Assembly (NCBI GenBank): GCA_964384025.1
Contig: CAYLJJ010000043.1
Location: forward strand, 1-50,640
Reading direction: 5' to 3'
Length of the DNA stretch: 50,640 nucleotides
Source of the DNA: CAYLJJ01 sp964384025
GTDB taxonomy: Bacteria > Myxococcota_A > Bradymonadia > UBA7976 > UBA1532
Positions 25,563 to 34,057 of this stretch are shown piece after piece. Numbering within the stretch: the first letter of the stretch is position 1; every line of letters starts with the position of its first letter. The notes under the pieces are model-generated. The model was given only the letters and a program-made list of their open reading frames with translations, did no database searches and was not told where the DNA came from. Position numbers and translations under genes: made by a program.

Positions 25563-26123
25563 TTGAGCACCTTGCGGATCTCTCTTATCGCAGCCTTGGC
25601 GGAGAATAGAGTCATCGGGCGAGGAGGAGCGCTCCCCTGGAGAGTTGAGCAAGATCTACAGCGCTTTAAGAAGATCACTTGGGGACACAGCTTGATCATG
25701 GGGCGGCGTAGCTTTCAATCCATCGGATCTCCGCTCCCTGGCCGTCGCAACTTGGTTCTGAGCCGCCAGAGTCTTCCTCCCTATGAGGGGATCGAGCTTT
25801 TGCCCTCTCTAGAGGCTGCTCTCTCTCTGCTCTCGGAGAGCCAGGAGGTTTTTATTATCGGTGGAGCTTCTCTCTATCAGGAGGCCCTCTCCAGGGCCCA
25901 GAGGCTCTGCCTCAGTCTGATCCATGCGAATCCTCAGGGAGATCGCTTCTTTCCCCCTTTTGATGAATCTCGATGGAGCCTCGCTCAGAGGATCTACTGT
26001 CCAGCGGGCCCTCGGGATGAGCATTCACACAGCTATTTTGAGCTGCTCCCTAAGAGCCCTGATCGGCAGCCCTTACAGGTACCTTTTCCTGAGATCTATA
26101 GCCGCTCAGAGGAGCTGAGATGA
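25563..26123 (+). CDS. folA: Dihydrofolate reductase
   Basis: Reduces dihydrofolate to tetrahydrofolate with NADPH. Family features are present: opening RISLIAALAENRVIGRGG, the substrate loop LPWRVEQDLQRFKKIT with the usual catalytic acid position occupied within VEQDLQRF, NADPH segments IMGRRSFQSIG, LPGRRNLVLSR and VFIIGGASLY, and a C-terminal beta region. About 186 residues, slightly longer than E. coli FolA. The start is probably TTG at 25563, since AGGAG lies five bases upstream and no ATG gives a normal N-terminus; TTG at 25572 is the alternative. An ATG at 25461 would add 34 residues unlike any DHFR. Its stop overlaps the cytochrome start as ATGA, an unusual partnership. thyA is not nearby. 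Confidence 0.93.
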   Translation: MSTLRISLIAALAENRVIGRGGALPWRVEQDLQRFKKITWGHSLIMGRRSFQSIGSPLPGRRNLVLSRQSLPPYEGIELLPSLEAALSLLSESQEVFIIGGASLYQEALSRAQRLCLSLIHANPQGDRFFPPFDESRWSLAQRIYCPAGPRDEHSHSYFELLPKSPDRQPLQVPFPEIYSRSEELR

Positions 26124-28222
26124 AGCGAATCACCCCATTGATCCTTCTGCTCTCTTTGGCTTTGATGATCTTCCTCCAAGAGGAGCCCTCCGATATCGAG
26201 CAGGCTTCTGAACTTGAGGAGCTGGCTTCAGGGGAGTACTTGGGCTCTGAGAGCTGTAAACACTGCCACCCTCAGATCTACGCTGATTGGTGGGGCTCCT
26301 TTCACCGCTTAAATATGGGAGTGCCCGACTCAAAGCAGATCTTAGGGGACTTTGGAGGGCATCGTCGTCACTTTAAAGGAACTCAATCTCATATGTTCCA
26401 AGAGGGTGGGCGCTATTTTATGAGCTATAGCGATATTGATGGCCACTCAGAGACCTTGGAAGTTCATTACGCCATTGGCGCTGCACGGCATCAGGCCTAC
26501 CTGCATCAACGTCCAGATGGTCGCCTTCAAGTCCTGCCCAACTACTGGAATGTTGAAGAGGAAGCTTGGCGGGATGCTGCTGAGGGCCCTATCCGTGATC
26601 CTGCCCTCCTAGACCATGCTCGCCCTCAAGCCCTCTCCAAGGTTCATCCCTATTACTGGGATAATTATGGACGCAACTACAACCGGGGCTGCATCAGCTG
26701 CCACGCCAGCCAAGGGCTCAAGGGCTATCGCCTCAAAGAGGGTGGCTATGAGAGCCACTTTGATCCAGAGATCAACTGCGAAGCCTGTCACGGTCCAGGG
26801 GGAGGTCATGTTCAGGGTTGGCGAGATCTTAAAGAGCAGAGGACGGGGGTCGGTTGGTCCGCGCTGAACACAGAGGAGAGCATCTTAATCTGCGCGAGCT
26901 GCCACGCCAAAAAGATGAGCTTCCAGGAGGGCTATCAAGCAGATAAGGTTGTCTATGACTATTTTATGCCTCAGATGTGGACCCCTGGAGCTTTCCATGT
27001 AGATGGTCGCAGCGCGACTCTGAATTATCATTATATTGAGTATATGCAGAGCCTCTGTTTTCGGGAAACCGAGGAGAAATTTGATTGCAGTAATAATTGT
27101 CATCCTCCACACAGTCTTAGTTCAATTCGAGGTAAGACAGTTGAAAAAGCCAATTCAATATGCACCCGCTGCCATACCGAACATAAAACAGTTTTAACAA
27201 AACATACATTTCATCAGCCTGAATCGGAAGGAAGCCGTTGTGTTAACTGTCATATGCCAAAGATGCAGTTGGATATGGATATGTTCAGCACAGATCACAG
27301 CATCGGCAGCCCTCTACCCGAGTTAAGCCGCCGATTTGGGATCCCCAACGCCTGCAACAGCTGTCACGAGCACGACTCCCCAGAGTGGGCTGAGGCTCAT
27401 GTGCAGCGTTGGTTTGGAGAAAGCCCCCATTTTCAGAGCTATCGGGCCCGTATGTTGGAGCGTGCTGGGATCCTGGAGAAGGTGTTTCTTCGAGCTGAGA
27501 TCCCGGTTAAGGCCCTTATCGCTTGGCTCTCTGTTCCAGGGCGAAGCTTGGTAGAGCGAGCCAGCGCGGCAGATTTCTTAGGGAGGGCAGCCCCAGACCC
27601 AGAGGCCCTGGAAGCTTTGCTCAAGACGGTCCAAGATCAACACCCTATCCTGCGTTACTATGCAGCAAACTCCCTGCTGCGTTTTCAAGATTCCAGGGCT
27701 CAAGAGGCGCTCACAAAACTCTTAAAGGATCCATATCGAGCCCTCCGTCTGCGAGCCTTCACGGCATTACGGCTTAAGCATCCTGAGATGGATCGAGATC
27801 CACGCTGGGCAGAGCTACAGGAGGAGTGGCGACATGCTGAGGAGCGGGTTTGGATCGATGATCCTGATCTCAAATCTCAGGCGGCGATGGTTCACTTTCA
27901 ACGGGGCGAATGGGAGCAAGTTGAGGTGATCTTCCAGCGGCTCCTGAAAACCTCGGGGCGAGTGCCCAGGTTTCGTATGGAATATCTTCAATTCCTTCTA
28001 CAACAGCGGCGCTTTAAAGAAGCTCAGAAGCAACAACATCTCCTAGCACAAGATGATCCCAGGGGTCTGGCCCCTCGGGTCGCTCAAGGTTTTATCGCCC
28101 TGGCTCAGGGGCAGGGGCGAGAGGCGTTGCGTCTGTTTGATGGGCTCATCGCGGAGGGGAACTTGAATCCTGAGCTGATGCAGGCCCGCTGGCGAGCTGT
28201 CCAGCTCCTGAACAGGCCCTAG
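26120..28222 (+). CDS. Octaheme-type cytochrome c with HEAT/TPR-like tail
   Basis: A 700-residue exported protein. A hydrophobic N-terminus (TPLILLLSLALMIFL) acts as signal or anchor. Seven canonical CXXCH heme sites begin at Cys46, 191, 220, 258, 348, 374 and 412, and an eighth site is the unusual CX3CH, CSNNCH, at 323. Cytochrome c554-like spacing is visible around CEACHGPGGGH. After about residue 430 there are HEAT-like repeats (ALEALLKTVQDQHPILRYYA, AQEALTKLLKDPYRALRLRA) and then TPR-like helices. The protein probably passes electrons in the periplasm, with the tail binding a partner. Bases about 27000-27300 are visibly more AT-rich than the rest of the gene. It overlaps the DHFR gene by ATGA and its stop overlaps the convergent neighbour by 4 bp. 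Confidence 0.92.
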   Translation: MKRITPLILLLSLALMIFLQEEPSDIEQASELEELASGEYLGSESCKHCHPQIYADWWGSFHRLNMGVPDSKQILGDFGGHRRHFKGTQSHMFQEGGRYFMSYSDIDGHSETLEVHYAIGAARHQAYLHQRPDGRLQVLPNYWNVEEEAWRDAAEGPIRDPALLDHARPQALSKVHPYYWDNYGRNYNRGCISCHASQGLKGYRLKEGGYESHFDPEINCEACHGPGGGHVQGWRDLKEQRTGVGWSALNTEESILICASCHAKKMSFQEGYQADKVVYDYFMPQMWTPGAFHVDGRSATLNYHYIEYMQSLCFRETEEKFDCSNNCHPPHSLSSIRGKTVEKANSICTRCHTEHKTVLTKHTFHQPESEGSRCVNCHMPKMQLDMDMFSTDHSIGSPLPELSRRFGIPNACNSCHEHDSPEWAEAHVQRWFGESPHFQSYRARMLERAGILEKVFLRAEIPVKALIAWLSVPGRSLVERASAADFLGRAAPDPEALEALLKTVQDQHPILRYYAANSLLRFQDSRAQEALTKLLKDPYRALRLRAFTALRLKHPEMDRDPRWAELQEEWRHAEERVWIDDPDLKSQAAMVHFQRGEWEQVEVIFQRLLKTSGRVPRFRMEYLQFLLQQRRFKEAQKQQHLLAQDDPRGLAPRVAQGFIALAQGQGREALRLFDGLIAEGNLNPELMQARWRAVQLLNRP

Positions 28223-29034
28223 TAGGGAGGAGGTGCGAAATCTCGGTTGGGGAAGGGGTTGGGAGCCCAGCCTGGATCTGGGGGAGAGGGTAGGATCCCT
28301 CGGGATCTTAGACCTGCAAGATTATCGTAGTAGACAGAGAGGATACGATTTGGGCGGGCGCTGCGAGCGCGAACAAAGGGGACCTCGACAGCTTGACTGT
28401 GACGAGACTCTCCATAACGGGTCCCTAGATTGTTGCGTGGTGCTGAGCGTCGAAAACCTCGGCTGCTCTTGGCCCTAGACTCTCCCTCTTCCATGGGGGC
28501 GGCCAACTCATCTCCAGCGCTGTCTAGACCGGCTCCAAAAGATCCACCTCTCTTCACCATCGGCCTATGGCGCCGTTTGTAGGTCACGCGACGAACCCGC
28601 TCTTTAAAGATGGCAACCCCGACTACTCCCAGGTTGCTGGTTCCACCCATCCGCCCTGCGTAGCTGTCGCCCGGCGTGGTGAAGCGAAAGCTGGCGACCT
28701 GATTCATGCTCTGTCGAAAACCCTCGACGATGACAGAGCCATAGGGATCGATCACATAACCGCGTTGGTTGACGTAGTCTCCAGAGCCCCCTGAGATGGC
28801 ATCTCGGCCGTCGATGGTGATTACAGCTTCGATTCGCTGCCCTGAGTGGTTATGGACACGAACCTTGTAGTGGCGATTGTACTCTCCCAGCACATAGGTG
28901 GAGCCTGAACTGTGGTAGCTGGGCAGTGAGTTGTTCCACTCATCTAAGAGTTCAAGGCGATAGCCCCCTCCGCTGGAGGGGTAGGCATAAAGTTGGAGAG
29001 GGAGCAGGCTGAGGAGCAGGATCAAGGTGCGCAT
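28219..29034 (-). CDS. Secreted protein of unknown function, basic tail
   Basis: A 271-residue protein with a signal peptide (MRTLILLLSLLPLQLYA). The N-terminal half (about 20-160) is a beta-rich domain with repeated Tyr/Gly/Asn phrases such as GEYNRHYKVRVHNHSGQR and EAVITIDGRDAISG; similar domains occur in secreted proteins of myxobacteria. The second half is Arg/Ser/Pro-rich and probably unstructured (KRRHRPMVKRGGSFGAG, ending FPNRDFAPPPY). I do not recognise the family and give no function. The gene faces the cytochrome gene with a 4-bp overlap of their 3' ends, and diverges from the acetyltransferase operon. Confidence 0.75.
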   Translation of the reverse strand: MRTLILLLSLLPLQLYAYPSSGGGYRLELLDEWNNSLPSYHSSGSTYVLGEYNRHYKVRVHNHSGQRIEAVITIDGRDAISGGSGDYVNQRGYVIDPYGSVIVEGFRQSMNQVASFRFTTPGDSYAGRMGGTSNLGVVGVAIFKERVRRVTYKRRHRPMVKRGGSFGAGLDSAGDELAAPMEEGESRAKSSRGFRRSAPRNNLGTRYGESRHSQAVEVPFVRARSARPNRILSVYYDNLAGLRSRGILPSPPDPGWAPNPFPNRDFAPPPY

Positions 29035-29176
29035 CTCTTCTCCGTTGAAGTTTGGGTTGAGGTCCGCGCGGGGCTACGCCTTTTCTTTTTTTTCGATCTC
29101 TTTTGAGAAGATTTGTGGCCTTCCGCTCCTCTTTGGAGTTCTTATAGGCCCTCCAAAGAGAGAGGTTGAGCGTCCT

Positions 29177-29740
29177 ATGCGCTTTTTAAATGGACAGAGG
29201 CTCTATCTGAGGCCCATTGAGGAGAGTGATCTGGAGCGTTGTCAGATCTGGGCCAATGATCCCATCATCCGCAAAAACACGCTCATCAGCTTTCCCTATG
29301 ACGCTAAGGCGGAGCGGGCTTGGTGGAAGAGCATCCCCCGAGAGCGCCCTCGAACTAAGATCAACTTGGCCCTTGTCCTAGAAGATGGAGATCGACATAT
29401 CGGCAACGTCGGGATCTTTCGCATCGACTGGGTCAACCGCCGAGCAGCCTCGGGGACCATCATCGGAGAGAGGGACTGTTGGGGCAAAGGCTACGCCACT
29501 GAATCCAAGCGAGTTATCCTCGAGTTCTGCTTCTATGAGTTGGGGCTCAGGCGTATGGAGTCGGAGGTTCTCAGCTTCAACGAGCCCAGCATCCGACATC
29601 TCCTCGCCAACGGCTATATTGAAGAGGGGCGGCGCCCTCAAGCGATCCTAAAAAATGGGCGCTGGTGGGATGAACTCCTCTTTGGAGTCACCGAGGAAGC
29701 TTTCAAGACTTCCAAATCTTACCGTTCAGCCCATGATTGA
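29177..29740 (+). CDS. GNAT acetyltransferase, RimJ/RimL type (copy 1)
   Basis: A 187-residue N-acetyltransferase of the RimJ/RimL subclass, which acetylates protein N-termini, amino acids or small amines with acetyl-CoA. The visible signature runs from the N-terminal strand GQRLYLRPIEESDLERCQ and motif D RRAASGTIIGERDCWGKGYA (acetyl-CoA pyrophosphate loop region) to the C-terminal FNEPSIRHLLANGYIEEGRR. I used the ATG at 29177, which gives the family's usual N-terminus; longer frames upstream would add 50 atypical residues. It is the first of a pair of closely similar tandem genes; its end overlaps the second by 8 bp. Substrate unknown. Confidence 0.88.
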   Translation: MRFLNGQRLYLRPIEESDLERCQIWANDPIIRKNTLISFPYDAKAERAWWKSIPRERPRTKINLALVLEDGDRHIGNVGIFRIDWVNRRAASGTIIGERDCWGKGYATESKRVILEFCFYELGLRRMESEVLSFNEPSIRHLLANGYIEEGRRPQAILKNGRWWDELLFGVTEEAFKTSKSYRSAHD

Positions 29741-30311
29741 TCTTAAACAGATCGCCTTTCTTCAGGGAGAGCGGATCCACCTGCGCGCCTTAGAGCTGAG
29801 TGATCTAGAGCAGACCCGCACCTGGGTCAATGATCCTCGAGTGCGTCACGGTACCACGCTGAGCTTTCCCTATGATGATCGCCAACAGAGAGCGTGGTGG
29901 GAGGCGCTGCCTCGGGGAGCTTGGCGAGAGCGCCTGATCTTCGCCATCATCCGTGAAGAGGATCAGCGACATGTCGGCCAAGTGGAGATCGCCAGCATCG
30001 ACTGGCTCAATCGCCGCGCTCAGAGTGGGACGATGATTGGGCCTGAGTTCTGGGGCCTGGGCTATGCTACTGAGGCCAAAGGTCTCCTCCTCAAGTTCTG
30101 CTTTGGCACTTTGGGGATGAGGCGTATGGAGTCGGAGGTTTTGAGCTTTAATGAGGCCAGCGTCCGTCACCTCTTGGCCAATGGCTATGTAGAGGAGGGG
30201 CGACGCAGACAGGCGATCCTTCGGGCTGGTGTCTGGTGGGACGAGCTGCTCTTTGGTGTCACTGAGGCCGCCTTCAAAGCCTCCAAAAACTACAGAGAAG
30301 CTGATGGATAG
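29733..30311 (+). CDS. GNAT acetyltransferase, RimJ/RimL type (copy 2)
   Basis: A 192-residue paralogue of the preceding gene. Long identical or near-identical stretches, for example GMRRMESEVLSFNEASVRHL against GLRRMESEVLSFNEPSIRHL, show a tandem duplication. The domain order is the same: GERIHLRALELSDLEQTRTW, the acetyl-CoA loop SGTMIGPEFWGLGYATEAKG, and LFGVTEAAFKASKNY near the end. It starts eight bases before the stop of copy 1 and itself overlaps the antiporter gene by 8 bp, so translation is coupled along the operon. Substrate unknown; retention of both copies suggests different targets. Confidence 0.88.
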   Translation: MIDLKQIAFLQGERIHLRALELSDLEQTRTWVNDPRVRHGTTLSFPYDDRQQRAWWEALPRGAWRERLIFAIIREEDQRHVGQVEIASIDWLNRRAQSGTMIGPEFWGLGYATEAKGLLLKFCFGTLGMRRMESEVLSFNEASVRHLLANGYVEEGRRRQAILRAGVWWDELLFGVTEAAFKASKNYREADG

Positions 30312-31755
30312 CGCTCTCTCGATCCTGCCTCCTCTGGCAGCCATCGCGCTCGCTCTTATCAGCCGTCAGGTCTTCCTTTCTCTCTTCGCTGGAGTCTGGA
30401 TGGGTTGGACCATCCTCTCCGATTGGAACCCTCTCTTAGGTCTGAGCGCAGCGATTGAAGCCCTGGTTAAGGTGTTTGGCAGCGCCTATAACACCCGCGT
30501 AATCCTCTTCAGCGCCCTCATCGGCGGGCTGATCACCCTGACTCAGCGCTCTGGTGGGGTGAAGGGTTTTATCCAGTGGATGCAGGCTCGGCGCCTCGGT
30601 CGCAGTCGCCGCAGCGTGGGGCTGGTGGCCGCTATCACAGGGATCCTGATCTTTGTGGAGTCCAGCATCACCTGTCTGGTGGTGGGCGCGGTCTCTCGCC
30701 CCTTGGCGGATAAGAACCTGATGTCTCGGGAGAAGCTGGCCTATATCTGTGACTCCACCTCAGCCCCTGTCTGCATTCTGATCCCTCTGAACGCTTGGGG
30801 CGCCTATATCATGGGGCTCTTGGCGCTCCAGGGAGTTGAAGCCCCTCTCTCCCTTATGCTGGCCTCTATCCCCCTGAACTTCTATGCCTGGATCGCCCTC
30901 ATCTGGGTCTTCTTTATCATCTTCAGCGGTCGCGACTGGGGTCCGATGAGGCGAGCAGAGCGTAGGGCTCAAGAGGAGGGCAAGCTTCTGGCTGATGGAG
31001 CGGTGCCGATGATCGCCGATGAGATCATCGCCGTGAGCCCCGCGCCCGGAGTGATCCCCCAGGCGCACAACCTGCTCCTGCCGATGCTCGTCATGGTGAC
31101 GATGATGCCTCTGGGTCTCTTTATCACTGGGCGAGAGGCGATCCTAAAGCGTGGGGGGAGCCTGGAGTTCTTCGCCATCATGGGGGAGGGCTCGGGCTCT
31201 ATCGCGGTGCTCTGGGCTGTCCTCGCGGCTCTGAGCTTTGCCGCCCTGAGCTACCGCCTCCAGGGTCTGTTTAAGTTCAGAGAGATCATCGAACTGATCC
31301 TCAAGGGGGCTGGGGGGCTTATGCCGATGGCTGTCATTATGATGCTGGCTTTCGCCCTTAATTCGACCTGCAGCAGCCTGGGGACAGGCCGCTGGATCGC
31401 TGAAGCCAGCCGAGAATTTCTAAGCGCGGCCTACCTCTCCCCTGTGCTCTTTCTCATTTCGGCAGGCATCGCCTTCTCTACGGGGACCTCCTGGGGTACT
31501 TTCGGGATCATGACCCCTATCGCGATCCCCTTAAGCTTAGCTATGGGTGGCAGTTTGCCCCTCAGCCTCGCCGCTGTCCTCAGCGGTGGAGTCTTTGGAG
31601 ATCACTGCTCTCCCATCTCCGACACCACCGTGATCTCCTCTATGGCGACAGCCTGCGACCATATAGATCATGTCCGCAGTCAGCTCCCTTACGCCCTCTG
31701 GGCGGCCTCTTTGGCCCTCTTGGCCTTCCTGATCGCTGGACAGTTAAGCCTTTGA
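30304..31755 (+). CDS. NhaC-family sodium/proton antiporter
   Basis: A 483-residue inner-membrane transporter with about twelve hydrophobic helices. The family hallmark is present near the C-terminus, GDHCSPISDTTVISSMATAC followed by DHIDHVRSQLPYAL, and the N-terminal half contains GGLITLTQRSGGVKGF and VESSITCLVVGAVSRPL. Members exchange sodium for protons, or organic acids and amino acids in some cases, so the ion is inferred. A long cytoplasmic loop (residues about 205-250) has charged residues. The start overlaps acetyltransferase copy 2 by 8 bp, and the Crp/Fnr gene follows after two bases. The operon suggests a response to pH, salt or metabolite stress. Confidence 0.9.
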   Translation: MDSALSILPPLAAIALALISRQVFLSLFAGVWMGWTILSDWNPLLGLSAAIEALVKVFGSAYNTRVILFSALIGGLITLTQRSGGVKGFIQWMQARRLGRSRRSVGLVAAITGILIFVESSITCLVVGAVSRPLADKNLMSREKLAYICDSTSAPVCILIPLNAWGAYIMGLLALQGVEAPLSLMLASIPLNFYAWIALIWVFFIIFSGRDWGPMRRAERRAQEEGKLLADGAVPMIADEIIAVSPAPGVIPQAHNLLLPMLVMVTMMPLGLFITGREAILKRGGSLEFFAIMGEGSGSIAVLWAVLAALSFAALSYRLQGLFKFREIIELILKGAGGLMPMAVIMMLAFALNSTCSSLGTGRWIAEASREFLSAAYLSPVLFLISAGIAFSTGTSWGTFGIMTPIAIPLSLAMGGSLPLSLAAVLSGGVFGDHCSPISDTTVISSMATACDHIDHVRSQLPYALWAASLALLAFLIAGQLSL

Positions 31756-31757
31756 GA

Positions 31758-32435
31758 ATGAACAAGCGAAAGATCCTCGACCGCTGCCCCCTCTTCTCCT
31801 CTGTTCCAGCCGATCTTAAAGATAGGTTGGCTGAAATGGGGCAGCTTCAACGCTACTCCAAACAGAGGCTACTCTTCTCTGATCGAGACCCCTGTCCTGG
31901 GCTCTTTGTTGTCGCTGAGGGCCTCGTGCGCGTCTTCAAGATCGGCAGCTCTGGACAGAAAGAACATGTCCTCCACTTGGCTCGACCTGGGATGACCTTC
32001 GCTGAAGCTGCAGCGATGGGAGACTTTGACTGCCCCGCCTACGCTGAGACCCTGAGAGAGAGCCTCATCTTGTTGCTGCCTCTCAAGCCCTTTACTCGAC
32101 TTTTAGATGAAGAGCCGAAGCTGGCTCGGAGCCTCCTCTCTGGGGTCGCGCGTTGGGTTAAGCAGCTCGTAGATCTCTTAGAAGATATTACCCTGAGAGA
32201 CGCCGCAGGGCGGGTCGCTCACCATCTGATTGTAGCGGGAGAGATGGAGGAGGGCTGGATCAGCTTACCTGCTCGTAAGAAACATCTCGCCAGCCACCTG
32301 AACCTCAGCAGTGAGACCCTCTCTCGAGTGCTGCGTCGTCTCTGCGAGGCGAACCTTATCGAGAAAGGCTCCAAAGGCCTGCGGCTCCTAGACTTAGAGG
32401 GCCTTGAGAGGGTGGCGGAGGGTGAGCACCCTTAG
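31758..32435 (+). CDS. Crp/Fnr-family transcription regulator
   Basis: A 225-residue regulator. Residues about 10-120 form a cyclic-nucleotide-binding-type beta-roll (LFSDRDPCPGLFVVAEGLVR, HVLHLARPGMTFAEAAAMGD). A dimer helix (about 120-150) and a C-terminal winged helix follow, with recognition helix LNLSSETLSRVLRRL. The recognition segment (SETLSRVLRRL) is of the Crp/Fnr E-x-x-SR type. There is no Cys cluster for an Fnr iron-sulfur centre. The ligand is unknown, and cAMP-binding Arg/Ser residues are not clearly conserved. I chose the ATG at 31758, two bases after the antiporter stop; a TTG two codons earlier overlaps it. It may control its own operon. Confidence 0.9.
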   Translation: MNKRKILDRCPLFSSVPADLKDRLAEMGQLQRYSKQRLLFSDRDPCPGLFVVAEGLVRVFKIGSSGQKEHVLHLARPGMTFAEAAAMGDFDCPAYAETLRESLILLLPLKPFTRLLDEEPKLARSLLSGVARWVKQLVDLLEDITLRDAAGRVAHHLIVAGEMEEGWISLPARKKHLASHLNLSSETLSRVLRRLCEANLIEKGSKGLRLLDLEGLERVAEGEHP

Positions 32436-32713
32436 GGGTCGCGGCTGAGGACCTCAGCCAAGAAACCCAGCGCGGATGGATCAAAGAAGATCGGGCCTGG
32501 AGCCCTCTCCTCCCAGCGCCAACGCGCCTCCTGATCCATCAGCTCTTCTACGCTGAGGACCTGGAGGCCATGACGCGCGCGCTTCCTCTTGAGCGCCTCT
32601 TTGACTGTCCCAACCACCAGATATCCATCGTGGACGATAGCCTGTTCGATCAGATGTTCAGTAGTCCCTGTACCCTTGTGATGGCGTAGAAAATCGCAGA
32701 GCGGTAGAAACAT
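32432..32713 (-). CDS. Small protein of unknown function
   Basis: A 93-residue soluble protein, mixed alpha/beta. It has MFLPLCDFLRHHKGTGTTEH, a strand IVHDGYLVVGTVKEAL, a basic patch KRKRARHG, and an end rich in Trp and acidic residues. Not recognised; no domain claimed. The ATG at 32713 has AAGGAG five bases upstream; a longer frame from 32746 lacks such a site. The stop overlaps the end of the convergent Crp/Fnr gene. The 132 bp between it and the FadL-like gene hold nothing recognisable. Confidence 0.5.
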   Translation of the reverse strand: MFLPLCDFLRHHKGTGTTEHLIEQAIVHDGYLVVGTVKEALKRKRARHGLQVLSVEELMDQEARWRWEERAPGPIFFDPSALGFLAEVLSRDP

Positions 32714-32845
32714 GAGGGCTCCTTCAAAGATGGGCCGGTTCTTCAATTGAACTGGAAGGATGGCTCAAATCAAGAGGGAACTCAATGAGCCTTTTGACCT
32801 TAACTTTAGAGCCGCTCTGAGACTGAAGGCAGGGGCGCCTCGCGC

Positions 32846-34057
32846 CTATTTGAAGCGGTAGGAGAAGTCGATGTAGGCGCCATAGAGCTCCATGGTGTAG
32901 TCACCAGGGGATCCACAGCTGAGGCAAACCTCATCGCCCTTGTCCTCTAACTTTACCTCAGACGCGGCGGTTCTGCGTGCCAGCGCGAGGTTCAGCTCCC
33001 AAGTTTTAGCACGATAGCCTCCCCCTAGGGTCAGGGTATGACTGGCAGCTCCTGCTGGGGTTCCGAAAGCGGTGGGGTACCCCTTCTGAACGACAGGGCC
33101 ATCATAAACATATCCTAAGCGCAGAGGAACGCGCTTATCCATAATTGCATATTCAAAGCCTGCTCGTGCAGTCCAAGAGTCTTCCCATTCGAGAGGATTT
33201 TTCAGTTCAAATCCTTCATCTGCTTTGATCGTCTGCTCTTTATTTTCTGAATTGAGAATCCGCTCAATATCTACAGAAAGAGCATAATTCGATCGGTGAT
33301 AGCGTGCTCCAAAGCCCAGCTTAGGAGGTAGATTGAAATCCATCTCGGGGTTTTTTTGATCTGTAAGAATGACAGCTTCATCTGCTTTTAGATCTGCTCC
33401 TGCAGCATGGCGATAAACAAAACCGAGATCTAAGCCGATTTTCGAACTCCATTGAAGCCCAGCGCGGAAGCTGGCGAAATTCCAACCGGAGAGGTGCATA
33501 TCAAATGTCTTGCTGTCTCCGTCACCCTTCTCACGATCCAAAGAAACGAGGATAGCACGATAGCTCAAACCTAACTTGAGTTGATAAGGTAGGTCAAAGC
33601 TCATACCAGGGGAGAATTCAATAAAACTGAGTTTGGTCATATCTGTGACAGCGGGTTTGTCCGCTACCATATTATCGTATTTGTACTCTCCTCCTGCACC
33701 GGCAGAGGGGAATATTGCAAAGCCCAGAGTCATCCAGTCATTAAAACGATAAGCTACTCCTCCCAGAAAGAAGGGAGAGAAAGCAAACTCTGTTTCAATA
33801 CTCGTCGCTGCTGGGTGACCTCCTGGACTGCCTCCGATATGCCCCATAACAGGGGAGAAGGCGAGAGAGATATTTAGTTTCTCCGTCCTTGAAAGTCCGG
33901 CAGGGTTATGGAAGAGCGCTGAAGACTCATCCACCCACGCAATGGCCGTACCGCCCATGCCCATATGGCGAGCGGTATAGAGGATGGGTGTATCATAGCC
34001 TCCCGCCCAGACCTGACTGGTGCTTAGGAGGCTGAAAAGAAAGAGCGTGCGCTTCAT
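32846..34057 (-). CDS. FadL/OmpP1-family outer-membrane transport protein
   Basis: A 403-residue outer-membrane protein with a cleavable signal peptide (MKRTLFLFSLLSTSQVWA). Next comes the family's N-terminal hatch segment with TARHMGMGGTAIAW and SSALFHNPAGLSR. The remainder is a 14-stranded-barrel pattern of alternating residues, ending in aromatic SYRFK as expected of barrel proteins. Members carry hydrophobic substrates such as fatty acids or aromatic hydrocarbons across the outer membrane. The gene body, especially about 33100-33900, is more AT-rich than its neighbours. ATG at 34057 overlaps the upstream lipoprotein stop as ATGA, so the pair is coupled. Substrate unknown. Confidence 0.92.
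   Translation of the reverse strand: MKRTLFLFSLLSTSQVWAGGYDTPILYTARHMGMGGTAIAWVDESSALFHNPAGLSRTEKLNISLAFSPVMGHIGGSPGGHPAATSIETEFAFSPFFLGGVAYRFNDWMTLGFAIFPSAGAGGEYKYDNMVADKPAVTDMTKLSFIEFSPGMSFDLPYQLKLGLSYRAILVSLDREKGDGDSKTFDMHLSGWNFASFRAGLQWSSKIGLDLGFVYRHAAGADLKADEAVILTDQKNPEMDFNLPPKLGFGARYHRSNYALSVDIERILNSENKEQTIKADEGFELKNPLEWEDSWTARAGFEYAIMDKRVPLRLGYVYDGPVVQKGYPTAFGTPAGAASHTLTLGGGYRAKTWELNLALARRTAASEVKLEDKGDEVCLSCGSPGDYTMELYGAYIDFSYRFK

Noticed and set aside
32432..32713. Toxin-antitoxin partner beside the Crp/Fnr gene
   Set aside because: Convergent orientation, no toxin or antitoxin motif, and its neighbour is a full-length Crp/Fnr regulator.
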